Shown: one piece after another, positions 1 through 9,189 of the stretch
Position numbering within the stretch: position 1 is the first letter of the stretch
Layout of the letters: each line of letters starts with the position of its first letter
NCBI GenBank assembly: GCA_025062295.1
Contig: JANXAJ010000007.1
Span: 21,589 to 61,300 of the forward strand
Length of the DNA stretch: 39,712 nucleotides
Reading direction: 5' to 3'
DNA from: Bacteroidia bacterium
GTDB taxonomy: Bacteria > Bacteroidota > Bacteroidia > SpSt-205
Notes under the pieces: model-generated
The model's database searches: none
What the model saw: the letters and a program-made list of their open reading frames with translations, nothing else
What the model was told of the DNA's origin: nothing
Translations under genes and position numbers: made by a program

Positions 1-120
1 CCTTTATTCTAAAAAAACCAAAACCCCTTTTTTTTTTTATAAAAAACTTTCTCTATTGGTTTTTGTATGATTTACCTAAATTAATAATGTGGGGGCGCCG
101 GGGTTTGGGGCGGGGCCCCA
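1..120. other. Low-complexity A/T and G/C homopolymer-rich window edge, possible contig-end artefact
   Basis: Runs of A, T and G/C (ttttttttttat, gggggcgccggggtttggggcggggcccc) unlike the rest of the window. Confidence 0.35.
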
Positions 121-381
121 CCTTCACCCTCTAAAGGAGCTGTACCCTCTAATTCGCAGCGTGCTAAAATAACTACTATGCTCAGGTAAGGCTGATGGGG
201 CCCTACTTGAGAGTGCCTAAGCCATATGCCCCTAAGACTTCCCCTAACCTACACACTCACATTCCTGCCGCTGGATAGCCTAATCTACAGTCTCGGCTCA
301 TGAAAACTACCCCCAGGATGGCTCTTAGCCGCTAAAGCCGTTCTCAATTTAGTTTAGGGATTCATCACATCCCCCCTCCTC

Positions 382-732
382 ATGATTCTCAGGCGAAGTC
401 TTCAAAAAACAAGCTTTTACGACTCCATACAAGCTTTCTTTCTCGCTCACATGCTGATATTAGAAGCTGGCCCTTCTGCAGAAGAAAGTCTTGAAGAGTT
501 GGCTGCTTCCTCGCTAAGCACCACTTAGAGGACTTTTACTGCTTTTGCCTTTCTCTTAGAGGGAGAGGAATTCATTATGCCGACTCTGTAAGAGTTTCCA
601 GCTTTAGAATAGCTAAATTTGATATAGCCTTTCTTTCTGGAAAAATCGCCTATCCTTCAGAAGATACCTGCCAAAGTGAGACCCTTTTACCTCTTGGTCT
701 CAAGCCCTGAAGACATGTATTTGCAGGACCTG
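382..732 (+). pseudogene. Possible decayed coding sequence, product unknown
   Basis: One plus frame reads MILRRSLQKTSFYDSIQAFFLAHMLILEAGPSAEESLEELAASSLSTT*RTFTAFAFLLEGEEFIMPTL*EFPALE*...SPILQKIPAKVRPFYLLVSSPEDMYLQDL*; protein-like segments broken by in-frame stops. Confidence 0.3.
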
Positions 733-779
733 TAAACCACGCTCCCCACTTGAATAAGGTTAGGGGCTTTCTCCTCTAT

Positions 780-1937
780 TTACAATCCTTCTTCAACTAA
801 CTGGATAGGCTGTCCATCTGAAAGAAGGGCAGCACCTGCGGTTACGAGGGTATCTCCTGCTTTGATGGGGCCAGCGAGAGCGACCTCTCCTCGCTCTGTT
901 CCTACCACAGAGACCCGCAAGCGGCGAGCAATGTCTCCTCTCACCACATACACATAAGCCGCTGTATCCTGAAACTCTACAGCATCTATAGGAACCACCA
1001 GAGCATCAGTTACTTCGCTCTGAGGGAGGCGCAAGTAAGCCACTAGATTCGGACGCAGAAGTCGCTGCACCTCAGCGGGAATCTCTCGGACCGTCACTGT
1101 AAAAGCGCGACTCAAGGGATTGATATTAGTCGCAACCACGCCGAGTCGGCTCTGAAAGGACACATTCAGATCAGGGATATACACTTCTACCTTTTTTCCA
1201 GGAGCGGCAAGAGTGAGAAAACTTTCTGGCACTTCCATCTTAATCTCCCACTCCCCACTGCTGACGAGACGAACCGCAGGCAAACCTGGCGAAGCTAACT
1301 CTCCAATACGAACTAGGATAGCATCCACTCGCCCAGCAAAAGGAGCCCGAATCTGGGCATTGCGAAGCTGCTCTTCTATCGTAGCAATAGAGGCTTCCAG
1401 TGATTCCTTCGTGTTTTTTGCTGTTAGAAACTGTACCTCTGTTCCAATCCCTTCTTCATAAAGTCTTTTTTGCTTTTCGTAAAGCTCGCGAGCCAGCTCT
1501 AACCGGGTCCGCAGTTCTTGAAGATTTTTTCGCAAAACCTCAGCCTCTTGCTCTATAAGGAGCTGTCCAGACCTGACGAACTCCCCCTCCCGAACATAAA
1601 CTCGGACCACTGGTGCGGGTATCTTTGCACTAAGGGTTACAACTGCTCGATTCTCCACGCTTCCCTGAAACTGAAGGTATGAAGTAAAAGGACGAGGATG
1701 CAGAATGATATAGCTCACGGGAATTCTTCGCTTTCTACCGAAGGTAGTATCTTGAGCTTGAATAGATTCTTCCAGCTCAGCGATTTGCGCCTGAAGCCGG
1801 AAAAGCTCCTGCCGAAGGCTTTCCAGCCGCCGTTTTTTCTCCTCCAATGAGAGGGACCCTTCACTACGCGACGACGACTGACAAGCAAGAAGTGCAAAAG
1901 CTGCGCCCACGAGGAAAGCGATGGTTCTCATAAGCAT
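780..1937 (-). CDS. Efflux RND transporter periplasmic adaptor (HlyD/AcrA-type) lipoprotein
   Basis: Lipoprotein signal MLMRTIAFLVGAAFALLACQ, coiled coil, barrel-sandwich motifs (VYVREGEFVRSGQLLIEQE, RAPFAGRVDAILVRIGE). The 1997 start in the ORF track is probably too long; start revised to the signal peptide. Confidence 0.88.
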   Translation of the reverse strand: MLMRTIAFLVGAAFALLACQSSSRSEGSLSLEEKKRRLESLRQELFRLQAQIAELEESIQAQDTTFGRKRRIPVSYIILHPRPFTSYLQFQGSVENRAVVTLSAKIPAPVVRVYVREGEFVRSGQLLIEQEAEVLRKNLQELRTRLELARELYEKQKRLYEEGIGTEVQFLTAKNTKESLEASIATIEEQLRNAQIRAPFAGRVDAILVRIGELASPGLPAVRLVSSGEWEIKMEVPESFLTLAAPGKKVEVYIPDLNVSFQSRLGVVATNINPLSRAFTVTVREIPAEVQRLLRPNLVAYLRLPQSEVTDALVVPIDAVEFQDTAAYVYVVRGDIARRLRVSVVGTERGEVALAGPIKAGDTLVTAGAALLSDGQPIQLVEEGL

Positions 1938-1953
1938 ATAGTATGAGAAGGAT

Positions 1954-3288
1954 TTACTCTTCAGAAAGGGTGCCTGTCGCCTTTTGCCAGTCCACATATG
2001 CCAGATATACCTCTAATAAGGCAGTGGCATAGTTGGTTTGAGCCTGTTCATAGCTAGTTTGAGCTTGCAGAAGCTCTACGGTAGAGCCGACACCAAGCTC
2101 CTGCTTACGGCGAGTGGTCTGAAGGACCTCTTCCGCAAGAGCCAAATTGCGCTGTTGGATATTTAGAGCCCGAAGGCTATTCAGTAATTGGCGGCGAGCG
2201 GTCTCTGCTTCTAAAGTCAATGCCTGCTTGAGCTGAAAAAGATCATTCGCATTCTTCTGCAATTCAATCCGAGCTTGACTGATTTGACTGGATCGACGCA
2301 GCCCATCAAAGAGCGGCACTTGAAGCTGAAGCCCCACGAAAGCGATCGGAAACCATTGCCGACGAGGGTTGAAGAAGTCAAATTCGCGTCGCTGAGCCTG
2401 AGTCGCTATACTCCCTACCGCCGCAAGCGTAGGCAGATAACTTACTTGATAGCGACGCAGATTCAGCTCTAAAGCCCGACGCTGCTGAAGAAGGATTTGA
2501 TACTCCCATCGGCGGGATGGATCAAATCTCACCTCTACAATAGTGTCTGGAAGAAAGGGCAGCTTCTCTGGAGCTATTAGCGTGTCACTCAAAACAATCG
2601 GCATCTCCAAAGGAATGCCCATCTGAAGCTTGAGAGCTAAATATGCCAGAGCTACCTGCTCAGCTACCCGACTTTGCTCAGTGCGTAAATTATTCAAACT
2701 AACCTCTAAGCGCTGGTAATCCAGCTTCTCTGCAAATCCAGTCTCATACAGACGACGAGTCTGCCCAACAAGAAGCTCTATTTGCTGAATATTCTGCGAG
2801 AGAAGACGAAGCCTTTCCTGAGCAACTAAGGCCGTGTAATATGCCTTCGTAACAGCTGCAATTGCATCTGTACGGGAACGCTGATAGCTACGATAAGTGA
2901 TTTCCTTGACCGATCGGGCAGCTTGAAGCCCCACAAAATAAGTCCCATCAAAAATTAGCTGAGTTCCACTTATGCTAAACTCTAAGTTATATGGCACTCC
3001 AAATTGAACTGGAATAAAAGTACCCCGAGGCGCTCCGAAGAATTCCCCAGGTACAAGCGAGGTAGGAATTTCTATAAAATACCGAAATGACCCATTACCA
3101 TTGAGCTGAAGCAGGCCAGCAGACCGAACCTCCGCAATTTTCTGGCGAGCAGAGAGGTAATCCAGATAGGCGTTCTGGACAGTAGGTGAGTGAGTGAGAG
3201 CATATTGAATGCATTCCTTCAGGCTAAAGGCTCGTGGAGACTGAGCCCCTACTAATCCTATCCCTATCATTAACCACCTTTTACGCAT
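1954..3288 (-). CDS. TolC family outer membrane efflux protein
   Basis: N-terminal signal then SLKECIQYALTHSPTVQNAYLDYLSARQKIAEVRSAGL and a repeated TolC-like C-terminal half; operon context. Confidence 0.9.
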   Translation of the reverse strand: MRKRWLMIGIGLVGAQSPRAFSLKECIQYALTHSPTVQNAYLDYLSARQKIAEVRSAGLLQLNGNGSFRYFIEIPTSLVPGEFFGAPRGTFIPVQFGVPYNLEFSISGTQLIFDGTYFVGLQAARSVKEITYRSYQRSRTDAIAAVTKAYYTALVAQERLRLLSQNIQQIELLVGQTRRLYETGFAEKLDYQRLEVSLNNLRTEQSRVAEQVALAYLALKLQMGIPLEMPIVLSDTLIAPEKLPFLPDTIVEVRFDPSRRWEYQILLQQRRALELNLRRYQVSYLPTLAAVGSIATQAQRREFDFFNPRRQWFPIAFVGLQLQVPLFDGLRRSSQISQARIELQKNANDLFQLKQALTLEAETARRQLLNSLRALNIQQRNLALAEEVLQTTRRKQELGVGSTVELLQAQTSYEQAQTNYATALLEVYLAYVDWQKATGTLSEE

Positions 3289-3901
3289 AGGACTTCCGAA
3301 TGTGAGTTTTATAGAGTTCTAAGAGAGCTCGCCCTTTCTCTGTCGTAAAGCTGTATAGCAAAAGGAGAATAGTTTCCGCATAAATCTCAGCCACACTTCG
3401 TTTTGCCTGTTCGGCAAAAGAAGGATTAAGCACGACCAGCAAGATGATATAACTGACCCACAGAGGTAAAAAATCAAGGGGAAGGTCTGAGCGAAATATC
3501 CCACTTTGAATCCCCTCTCTGAGGGAGAGGGTGAGCTGCCGCTGGACAATCTCCTGAATCTGAGGGATGATCTGCGCTCGCGCATGAGGAAGCACTCGCC
3601 TCAGCTCTGCAAAGAGCACAGGATTGAGAGAAGTCAAAAGCTCATACACATAATTCGCAGTCGCTATCATAGATAAGACTATATCCTTGCGATGATTCTG
3701 CCTAATCTCATCAAGCTTTTTCTCCATATCCTGCAGGAAAGCTTCTGCACATTTTTCTACAAGAGCATCTTTTGAGGCAAAGTGTTCATAGAGAGTCTTC
3801 TTAGAGATGCCCAGCTCCTCAGCAATATGATCCATCGTAGTGGCCCGGATTCCCTGCTGCATGAAGAGGCGCTGAGCTGTCTCTAATATAGCTTTCTGCA
3901 T
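3281..3901 (-). CDS. TetR/AcrR family transcriptional regulator
   Basis: HTH ILETAQRLFMQQGIRATTMDHIAEELGISKKTLYEHFASKDALV; start revised to MQKAILETAQ. Longer start at 3946 would overlap the divergent promoter. Confidence 0.9.
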   Translation of the reverse strand: MQKAILETAQRLFMQQGIRATTMDHIAEELGISKKTLYEHFASKDALVEKCAEAFLQDMEKKLDEIRQNHRKDIVLSMIATANYVYELLTSLNPVLFAELRRVLPHARAQIIPQIQEIVQRQLTLSLREGIQSGIFRSDLPLDFLPLWVSYIILLVVLNPSFAEQAKRSVAEIYAETILLLLYSFTTEKGRALLELYKTHIRKSYA

Positions 3902-3945
3902 GCTTGTGGAAACGCAATAAACTTCTAAAAAGTTCCGAGTTCCCA

Positions 3946-3953
3946 TAGTTTTG
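3946..3953 (+). promoter_or_regulatory. Candidate -7 box TAGTTTTG, 4 nt before ATG at 3958
   Basis: Matches Bacteroidota TAnnTTTG -7 consensus. Confidence 0.6.
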
Positions 3954-3957
3954 CTAA

Positions 3958-4743
3958 ATGGCTACACTTCAAGTTGGCTGGGTTCAGATGGACATCCAAT
4001 GGGAAGATGCAGCTGCCAACATTGAGCGGGTTGAAAGGCTTCTTCGGGGTGAGGCGGCAATATGGGTGCTACCAGAGATGTGGAGCTCAGGCTTCAGTAT
4101 GGCAGGTGAAAAAGCAGAGACAGAAGAGGGCCTTTCCCTTCAAGCGCTGCGCCGATGGGCAGAGCAGCATCAAGCGCTTTTCATTGGAAGCCTTAGGATT
4201 CAAGCTGGTGGAGGGCTCTACAACCGAGCATATGTGGTCTTTCCTGATGGACGCTGGATGCATTATGACAAAAGGCACCTTTTTCGGATGGCTGGAGAGG
4301 AGCGAGTATATTCAGCGGGCAGGACTCGGCTGGTGGTGGAATGGAAAGGATGGCGCATAGCTCCTCTCATTTGTTATGATCTACGATTTCCTGTGTGGAG
4401 CCGGCGCACCCCTACCTATGATTATGATCTTCTTCTCTACTTGGCAAACTGGCCTCGGGTTCGTCATGCTCACTGGGAAGCCTTGCTAACAGCTCGGGCC
4501 ATAGAAAATCAAGCATATGTTTTGGGAGTGAACCGTATCGGATATGACGGCAATGGTCACGCCTACAGCGGAGGAAGCATGCTTATAGACTATCAGGGGA
4601 GAACTATCCTTCATTCGGGCGAGACAGAAGGCAGCTTCGTCCAAGAAATCTCTCGGGAAGCTCTTCAAGCATACCGTCTGAGCTTCCCCACTTGGCGTGA
4701 TGCCGATGCCTTTGAACTTATGCCCACCCCTCTCTGGCCATAG
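3958..4743 (+). CDS. Carbon-nitrogen hydrolase (nitrilase superfamily, omega-amidase-like)
   Basis: Catalytic-type motifs WVLPEMWSSGFS, YDKRHLF, IAPLICYDLRFPVWSR. Confidence 0.9.
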   Translation: MATLQVGWVQMDIQWEDAAANIERVERLLRGEAAIWVLPEMWSSGFSMAGEKAETEEGLSLQALRRWAEQHQALFIGSLRIQAGGGLYNRAYVVFPDGRWMHYDKRHLFRMAGEERVYSAGRTRLVVEWKGWRIAPLICYDLRFPVWSRRTPTYDYDLLLYLANWPRVRHAHWEALLTARAIENQAYVLGVNRIGYDGNGHAYSGGSMLIDYQGRTILHSGETEGSFVQEISREALQAYRLSFPTWRDADAFELMPTPLWP

Positions 4744-4748
4744 GAAAT

Positions 4749-4757
4749 TTATCCACA
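4749..4757 (+). promoter_or_regulatory. Single perfect DnaA-box consensus TTATCCACA
   Basis: Exact 9-mer in the intergenic gap before ftsW. Confidence 0.3.
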
Positions 4758-4784
4758 GGAAGGCTCCCCTAATGGAAGAGCTTT

Positions 4785-4792
4785 TACTTTCG
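4785..4792 (+). promoter_or_regulatory. Candidate -7 box variant TACTTTCG, 4 nt before GTG at 4797
   Basis: TAnnTTCG, one mismatch to consensus. Confidence 0.4.
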
Positions 4793-4796
4793 GTAA

Positions 4797-5888
4797 GTGC
4801 AGATAGAGCTAAGGGGGGATAAGCTTCTGTGGGTAGCAGCTGTAAGCCTCGGTGTGGTCGGCCTTCTTGTAGTGTATAGTGCGACAGTGGGATTGGTCCT
4901 AAGACATCACCCCACCATGCCAGAATACTACCTTGTCAAGCAAGCACTGACACTGCTCTTGGCCTTATTCTTGGCATATGCAATCCATTTTTCTGATTAT
5001 CGGAGGTGGGGACCTCTTTTTGAATGGTTATGGTGGGGGTCTATTGGGTTTTTGGCTTATGCTTTTTTCCGAGGCAGTGGGTCTCAGCGCTGGCTCTATA
5101 TCGGAGGTCTGTCATTCCAGCCCTCTGAGTTTGCCCGCTTTGCCCTAATGGGACTTTTAGCGTATCGTATGGCACGAGACCCCGAAGCTCTGCGAAGTTG
5201 GAGAGGACTTTTTCCGCTTCTGTGGCGCATTGGCCTCACCTTTACCCTAATTGCTCCCCTCAACTTGAGTAATGGGCTCATGGTTCTGACCCTGACTGGC
5301 ATCTTTTTGTATGTCGGCGGAGCTTCGCTTGGAAAGCTCATTCGGCTCTCGCTCTTAGGAGGGATAGGAATTCTTTTTCTGTTTCTCACTGCTCCCCGAG
5401 CGACAATTTGGCGGCAGCGGCTGATAAACTACTTTCGGCAAGAGCCGTCTGCCTCTCGAGCTGCTGACGATTATCAACGAGCACATGCCTCCCTGGCAGT
5501 TTACTCCGGAGGGCTATGGGGAAAAGGACCTGGTCGCAGCACCCAACGCTACTATCTGCCTCAATCCTATTCAGACTTTGCCTTCTCTATCCTCATAGAA
5601 GAGTATGGACTACTTGGGGGAATAGTCATTTTGGGATTGTATGGACTCTACCTCTGGCGGCTTGCTGCCCTTGCCACCAGTGCCCAAGGCTTTGCACAAC
5701 TCTTTCTGATTGGGGGATTTCTTCAGCTTCTTTTTCAAGTAGGCATTCATGTGGGAGTAAGCTTAGAACTTCTCCCAATTACGGGGATTCCTCTGCCTTG
5801 GATCAGTCTGGGAGGCAGCGCTCTCCTCGTACAGGCGATAGGGCTTGGTATCTCGGCTGCGATTAGTCGAGCCCTTCTTGAGTCTTGA
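4797..5888 (+). CDS. ftsW: FtsW/RodA/SpoVE family peptidoglycan polymerase
   Basis: Multi-TM; GSQRWLYIGGLSFQPSEFARFALMGLLAY, KGPGRSTQRYYLPQSYSDFAFSILIEEYGLLGG, GIPLPWISLGGSALL. GTG start. Confidence 0.85.
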   Translation: MQIELRGDKLLWVAAVSLGVVGLLVVYSATVGLVLRHHPTMPEYYLVKQALTLLLALFLAYAIHFSDYRRWGPLFEWLWWGSIGFLAYAFFRGSGSQRWLYIGGLSFQPSEFARFALMGLLAYRMARDPEALRSWRGLFPLLWRIGLTFTLIAPLNLSNGLMVLTLTGIFLYVGGASLGKLIRLSLLGGIGILFLFLTAPRATIWRQRLINYFRQEPSASRAADDYQRAHASLAVYSGGLWGKGPGRSTQRYYLPQSYSDFAFSILIEEYGLLGGIVILGLYGLYLWRLAALATSAQGFAQLFLIGGFLQLLFQVGIHVGVSLELLPITGIPLPWISLGGSALLVQAIGLGISAAISRALLES

Positions 5889-5895
5889 AAACGAG

Positions 5896-5903
5896 TAGAT
5901 TTG
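5896..5903 (+). promoter_or_regulatory. Candidate -7 box TAGATTTG, 14 nt before ATG at 5918
   Basis: Matches TAnnTTTG. Confidence 0.5.
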
Positions 5904-5917
5904 TATGAGCTTACTTC

Positions 5918-6562
5918 ATGGACCCTGCTCCCGTTCTTCTTTTCTGGAGCTCAGGAAAAGACAGTGCCTGGGCACTCAGTCGTCTTCGCCAAGCAGGATA
6001 TAGCGTCGGCGCGCTCCTCACTACCTGCAGCGAGGAAGGAAGGGTACCCTTTCACGAAATCCCCATTGAGTGGGTAGAGCTCCAAGCAAAAGCGATAGGC
6101 ATCCCTCTTTGGGTCGTCCCTCTCCCTTTCCCCACCTCCAATTCTTGCTACGAAGAGGTCATCCTTCGTCAGCTTCAGCACGCTCGGCAAAAGGGATTCC
6201 GCTTCGTCGCCTATGGAGACCTATACCTTGACGATATTCGAGCTTATCGGGAAAGGCTGACCGAAAAAGCCGGACTGAGCCCCTTATTTCCTGTTTGGAC
6301 AGGATCACCCGAAGCTTCCCACTCAGTAGCCTCTGCCATCCTCCAAGCAGGCATTCGTGCCTATCTCACTTGGGCAGACCCTCACCTTTTTCCAACTTTT
6401 CGTTTTGGCACGCCTTACACGGAGAGATGGATTAAGTCTTTGCCTGCCTCTGTGGACCCCTGTGGAGAGCGTGGAGAATTCCACACCTTCTGTAGCTATT
6501 CCCCAGATTTTCAGTATGAGGTGGGGCCCCAAATAGGTTTCTCACCTGATTCAGAAGAATAG
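5918..6562 (+). CDS. Dph6-related PP-loop ATP pyrophosphatase (diphthine-ammonia ligase family)
   Basis: LFWSSGKDSAWALSRLRQAGY (SGGKDS-like PP-loop), VAYGDLYLDDIRAYRERL. Confidence 0.85.
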   Translation: MDPAPVLLFWSSGKDSAWALSRLRQAGYSVGALLTTCSEEGRVPFHEIPIEWVELQAKAIGIPLWVVPLPFPTSNSCYEEVILRQLQHARQKGFRFVAYGDLYLDDIRAYRERLTEKAGLSPLFPVWTGSPEASHSVASAILQAGIRAYLTWADPHLFPTFRFGTPYTERWIKSLPASVDPCGERGEFHTFCSYSPDFQYEVGPQIGFSPDSEE

Positions 6563-6577
6563 TGTTATTTTACAAGG

Positions 6578-7045
6578 ATGTCAGCAAGTCTTCAAAGTCT
6601 CTATCAGGAGCTTATCCTCGAACATAATCGCTATCCTCGCAACTATGGGCGATTAGAAGAGCCGACCCATGAAGGACATGGCTATAATCCCTTATGCGGG
6701 GATGAAGTCCATCTCACACTCAAAGTGCAGGAGAATTATCTTCAGGATATCAAGTTTGAAGGGAAAGGATGTGCAATCTGCCGAGCCTCTGCTTCTATGA
6801 TGACTACCCTTGTCAAGGGTCAATCTATATCTGATATTGATTATCTCTTTGAAGCCTTCCACGAGTTAGTTACTCAGGAAGAGGCGCCTACCTACACTCA
6901 GCTTGCCCCTGCTACTCAGGAGAAGCTTCAGATTTTCGCCACCGTTCGAAACTTTCCTGTGCGGGTCAAATGTGCTACTCTCCCCTGGCATACCCTCCAC
7001 ACAGCTCTCCACCGGCCAGTCGGGACAATAGCCACTACTGAATGA
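6578..7045 (+). CDS. sufU: SufU/IscU-type iron-sulfur cluster assembly scaffold
   Basis: YNPLCGDEVHLTLKV, FEGKGCAICRASASMMT, RVKCATLPWHTL conserved Cys motifs. Confidence 0.92.
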   Translation: MSASLQSLYQELILEHNRYPRNYGRLEEPTHEGHGYNPLCGDEVHLTLKVQENYLQDIKFEGKGCAICRASASMMTTLVKGQSISDIDYLFEAFHELVTQEEAPTYTQLAPATQEKLQIFATVRNFPVRVKCATLPWHTLHTALHRPVGTIATTE

Positions 7046-7052
7046 AAGAGGT

Positions 7053-7376
7053 ATGATGCCCCTCCATGACCCTGCTGCCCTTCAGGAAGCTATTATCCGA
7101 GCCCTGAAAGAGGTGTATGACCCCGAGATTCCCGTAGATATCTATGAATTAGGATTAATCTATCATATAGAGGTCAGCCCCACAGGGCAAGCCAAAATCC
7201 TCATGACCCTCACATCGGCTTTTTGTCCAGCTGCCCAGCACTTGCCGGAGGATGTCAAGAAAGCCGTGGAAGCCGTCCCCGGAATCCAAAGTGCAGAGGT
7301 AGAAGTTACCTTTGATCCCCCCTGGGACATGAGCCGAATGAGTGAAAACGCTCGGATTCAATTGGGTCTTCTCTAA
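7053..7376 (+). CDS. MIP18/DUF59 family metal-sulfur cluster assembly protein
   Basis: ALKEVYDPEIPVDIYELGLIYHIEV, CPAAQHLPEDVKKAVE, DPPWDMSRMSENARIQLGLL. Confidence 0.92.
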   Translation: MMPLHDPAALQEAIIRALKEVYDPEIPVDIYELGLIYHIEVSPTGQAKILMTLTSAFCPAAQHLPEDVKKAVEAVPGIQSAEVEVTFDPPWDMSRMSENARIQLGLL

Positions 7377-7386
7377 GAAGAATATG

Positions 7387-7394
7387 TATCTTTG
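7387..7394 (+). promoter_or_regulatory. Candidate -7 box TATCTTTG, 4 nt before ATG at 7399; TTG at 7362-7364 as possible -33
   Basis: Matches TAnnTTTG with an upstream TTG at plausible spacing. Confidence 0.6.
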
Positions 7395-7398
7395 AAAG

Positions 7399-8016
7399 AT
7401 GAGGCATTTCTTCTTTACAGGCTATCTCTTAGCCCTCGCATGGGGACAGAATGCCCAGTGCATCTTTATCAAGCTGAAGCGCTCACCAGAACTGACCTCT
7501 GATAATGCTCTTCATTCCTCTTGGGAAGAGAAATCTATCCGCCTCAAGCTCTCACAGAGTTGGGAAGATATATTTTTTGCAGTAGATGATGAGCAGTCCG
7601 ACCAATCGATCGCGGAATGTTTCATACCTCAATTCAAGGTCATCTCTGAAAGATATACTTACATCATTAGCATAGCTTGCCAGAACTTGTTAGCTTTCCA
7701 AAATGAAGCTCCCTACAAGCCATCTTCTGTGCGGGTACAAAGTCCCATTAGCTTCACAGAGGATATGAGATACTTTGTAGAAGAGATGGCTAAGCGGCAC
7801 TTCAAGATTCCACCTCGTCGGCTCTATGCTGAATACGCTCAGACCTATGTGCCACCCATTCAAGATGCTATCAAATATGAGGAGTTAGAAATTCTCCTCA
7901 ATCAAGCCCAGCTTATAGACGAAGAGGAGGAGACTGATGATGAGATAGAAGTGGAAGAATCCCCCGAATCGCCAATTGATGATGCCGACGAAGAAGAGTT
8001 AGATATTGCTGACTGA
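7399..8016 (+). CDS. Hypothetical protein with signal peptide and highly acidic C-terminus
   Basis: Open frame with own promoter-like box; signal MRHFFFTGYLLALAWGQ; acidic tail DEEEETDDEIEVEESPESPIDDADEEELDIAD. Confidence 0.75.
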   Translation: MRHFFFTGYLLALAWGQNAQCIFIKLKRSPELTSDNALHSSWEEKSIRLKLSQSWEDIFFAVDDEQSDQSIAECFIPQFKVISERYTYIISIACQNLLAFQNEAPYKPSSVRVQSPISFTEDMRYFVEEMAKRHFKIPPRRLYAEYAQTYVPPIQDAIKYEELEILLNQAQLIDEEEETDDEIEVEESPESPIDDADEEELDIAD

Positions 8017-8032
8017 TTTTGTTTATAGGCAC

Positions 8033-8494
8033 ATGGGGGAGCTTCTAAGTATTGGCGAAAAAGCACCGGATTTTACAGGGGTGGATCAGCAAGGACAGCC
8101 CATCCGACTTTCAGACTTTCGGGGGAAGAAAGTTATTCTCTACTTTTATCCGAAAGATGATACCCCCGGCTGTACTAAAGAGGCTTGCAATCTTCGCGAC
8201 CATTATCAGAGACTTCAAGCTGCTGGATATGTGGTGCTAGGAGTCAGTGCTGATGATGTGGCTTCTCATCGGCGCTTTGCTGAAAAGTACAATCTGCCAT
8301 TCTCTTTGATTGCTGACCCAGAGAAGCAGATCATCAAGGCATATGGGGCTTGGGGAATCAAACGAATGTATGGCAAAGAATATGAAGGAACTCAACGCAT
8401 CACTTACATTATAGATGAAGAGGGACGAGTCCAGAATGTGATTACCAAAGTCAAGCCAGAACTTCATGCAGAGCAGATTCTCGGTGAAGCATGA
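8033..8494 (+). CDS. bcp: Thioredoxin-dependent peroxiredoxin, Bcp/PrxQ family
   Basis: GEKAPDFTGVDQQGQPIRLSDFRGKKVILYFYPKDDTPGCTKEACNLRD. ATG 8033 preferred over the TTG at 8006. Confidence 0.93.
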   Translation: MGELLSIGEKAPDFTGVDQQGQPIRLSDFRGKKVILYFYPKDDTPGCTKEACNLRDHYQRLQAAGYVVLGVSADDVASHRRFAEKYNLPFSLIADPEKQIIKAYGAWGIKRMYGKEYEGTQRITYIIDEEGRVQNVITKVKPELHAEQILGEA

Positions 8495-9189
8495 AGCTTC
8501 CTATTCGGTTTATTGGAGCAGGAGGGGCTCATGAAGTGCACTGGGGCAACTCCTCTGCTCTCATAGAATGGCAAGGTTCTAATTTCCTGATTGATTGCGG
8601 CTTCACCGTCTACCCTCGGCTCCTTCAAGCTAATCTCGTGGATAAAATAGATGCAGTGTGCATTACTCACCTGCATGATGACCATATTGGCAGTCTCTCA
8701 GTCCTCCTCTATCATAGACACTTCATTAGCCGCCTCCCTCCCCTTCCAGTGATAGTTGGCACTTCTGAGCTCTATGCGAAGCTCTACACTTATCTTCACT
8801 TCCTGATGGGGGAAGTAGAGCTATTTGCTGAGGTAAAGCTGGCTGAAGATTATAAGCCTTTTCTTCAGGCTCTTTCCACTGCACGCCTCCATGCTCCTCA
8901 TATGCCCAGCTGCGCCTATCTCTTCCTTTCAGATGAAGCAAACGTGCTCTATAGTGGAGATATAGCAGAGCCTCTCCCGATTCTGCGAGATAGGGAATGG
9001 GTGGCTCAACACCAACCGCTTTTTGTTTTTCATGATGTAAGTTTTCAGCGTTCTGCCTCCCACTGCTATTACGAGGATTTATATCCATTTTTAGAACGAG
9101 CCTCTATATGGGGTTACCACTGTGATCCAGCTCAAGCCCCAGCAAATAATCAGATTCCCCTTGTCCATCATACCTTTATGCTTGCATGA
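8491..9189 (+). CDS. MBL-fold metallo-hydrolase
   Basis: ITHLHDDHIGSL metal-binding motif, LIDCGF, LYSGDIAEP. Confidence 0.9.
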   Translation: MKLPIRFIGAGGAHEVHWGNSSALIEWQGSNFLIDCGFTVYPRLLQANLVDKIDAVCITHLHDDHIGSLSVLLYHRHFISRLPPLPVIVGTSELYAKLYTYLHFLMGEVELFAEVKLAEDYKPFLQALSTARLHAPHMPSCAYLFLSDEANVLYSGDIAEPLPILRDREWVAQHQPLFVFHDVSFQRSASHCYYEDLYPFLERASIWGYHCDPAQAPANNQIPLVHHTFMLA

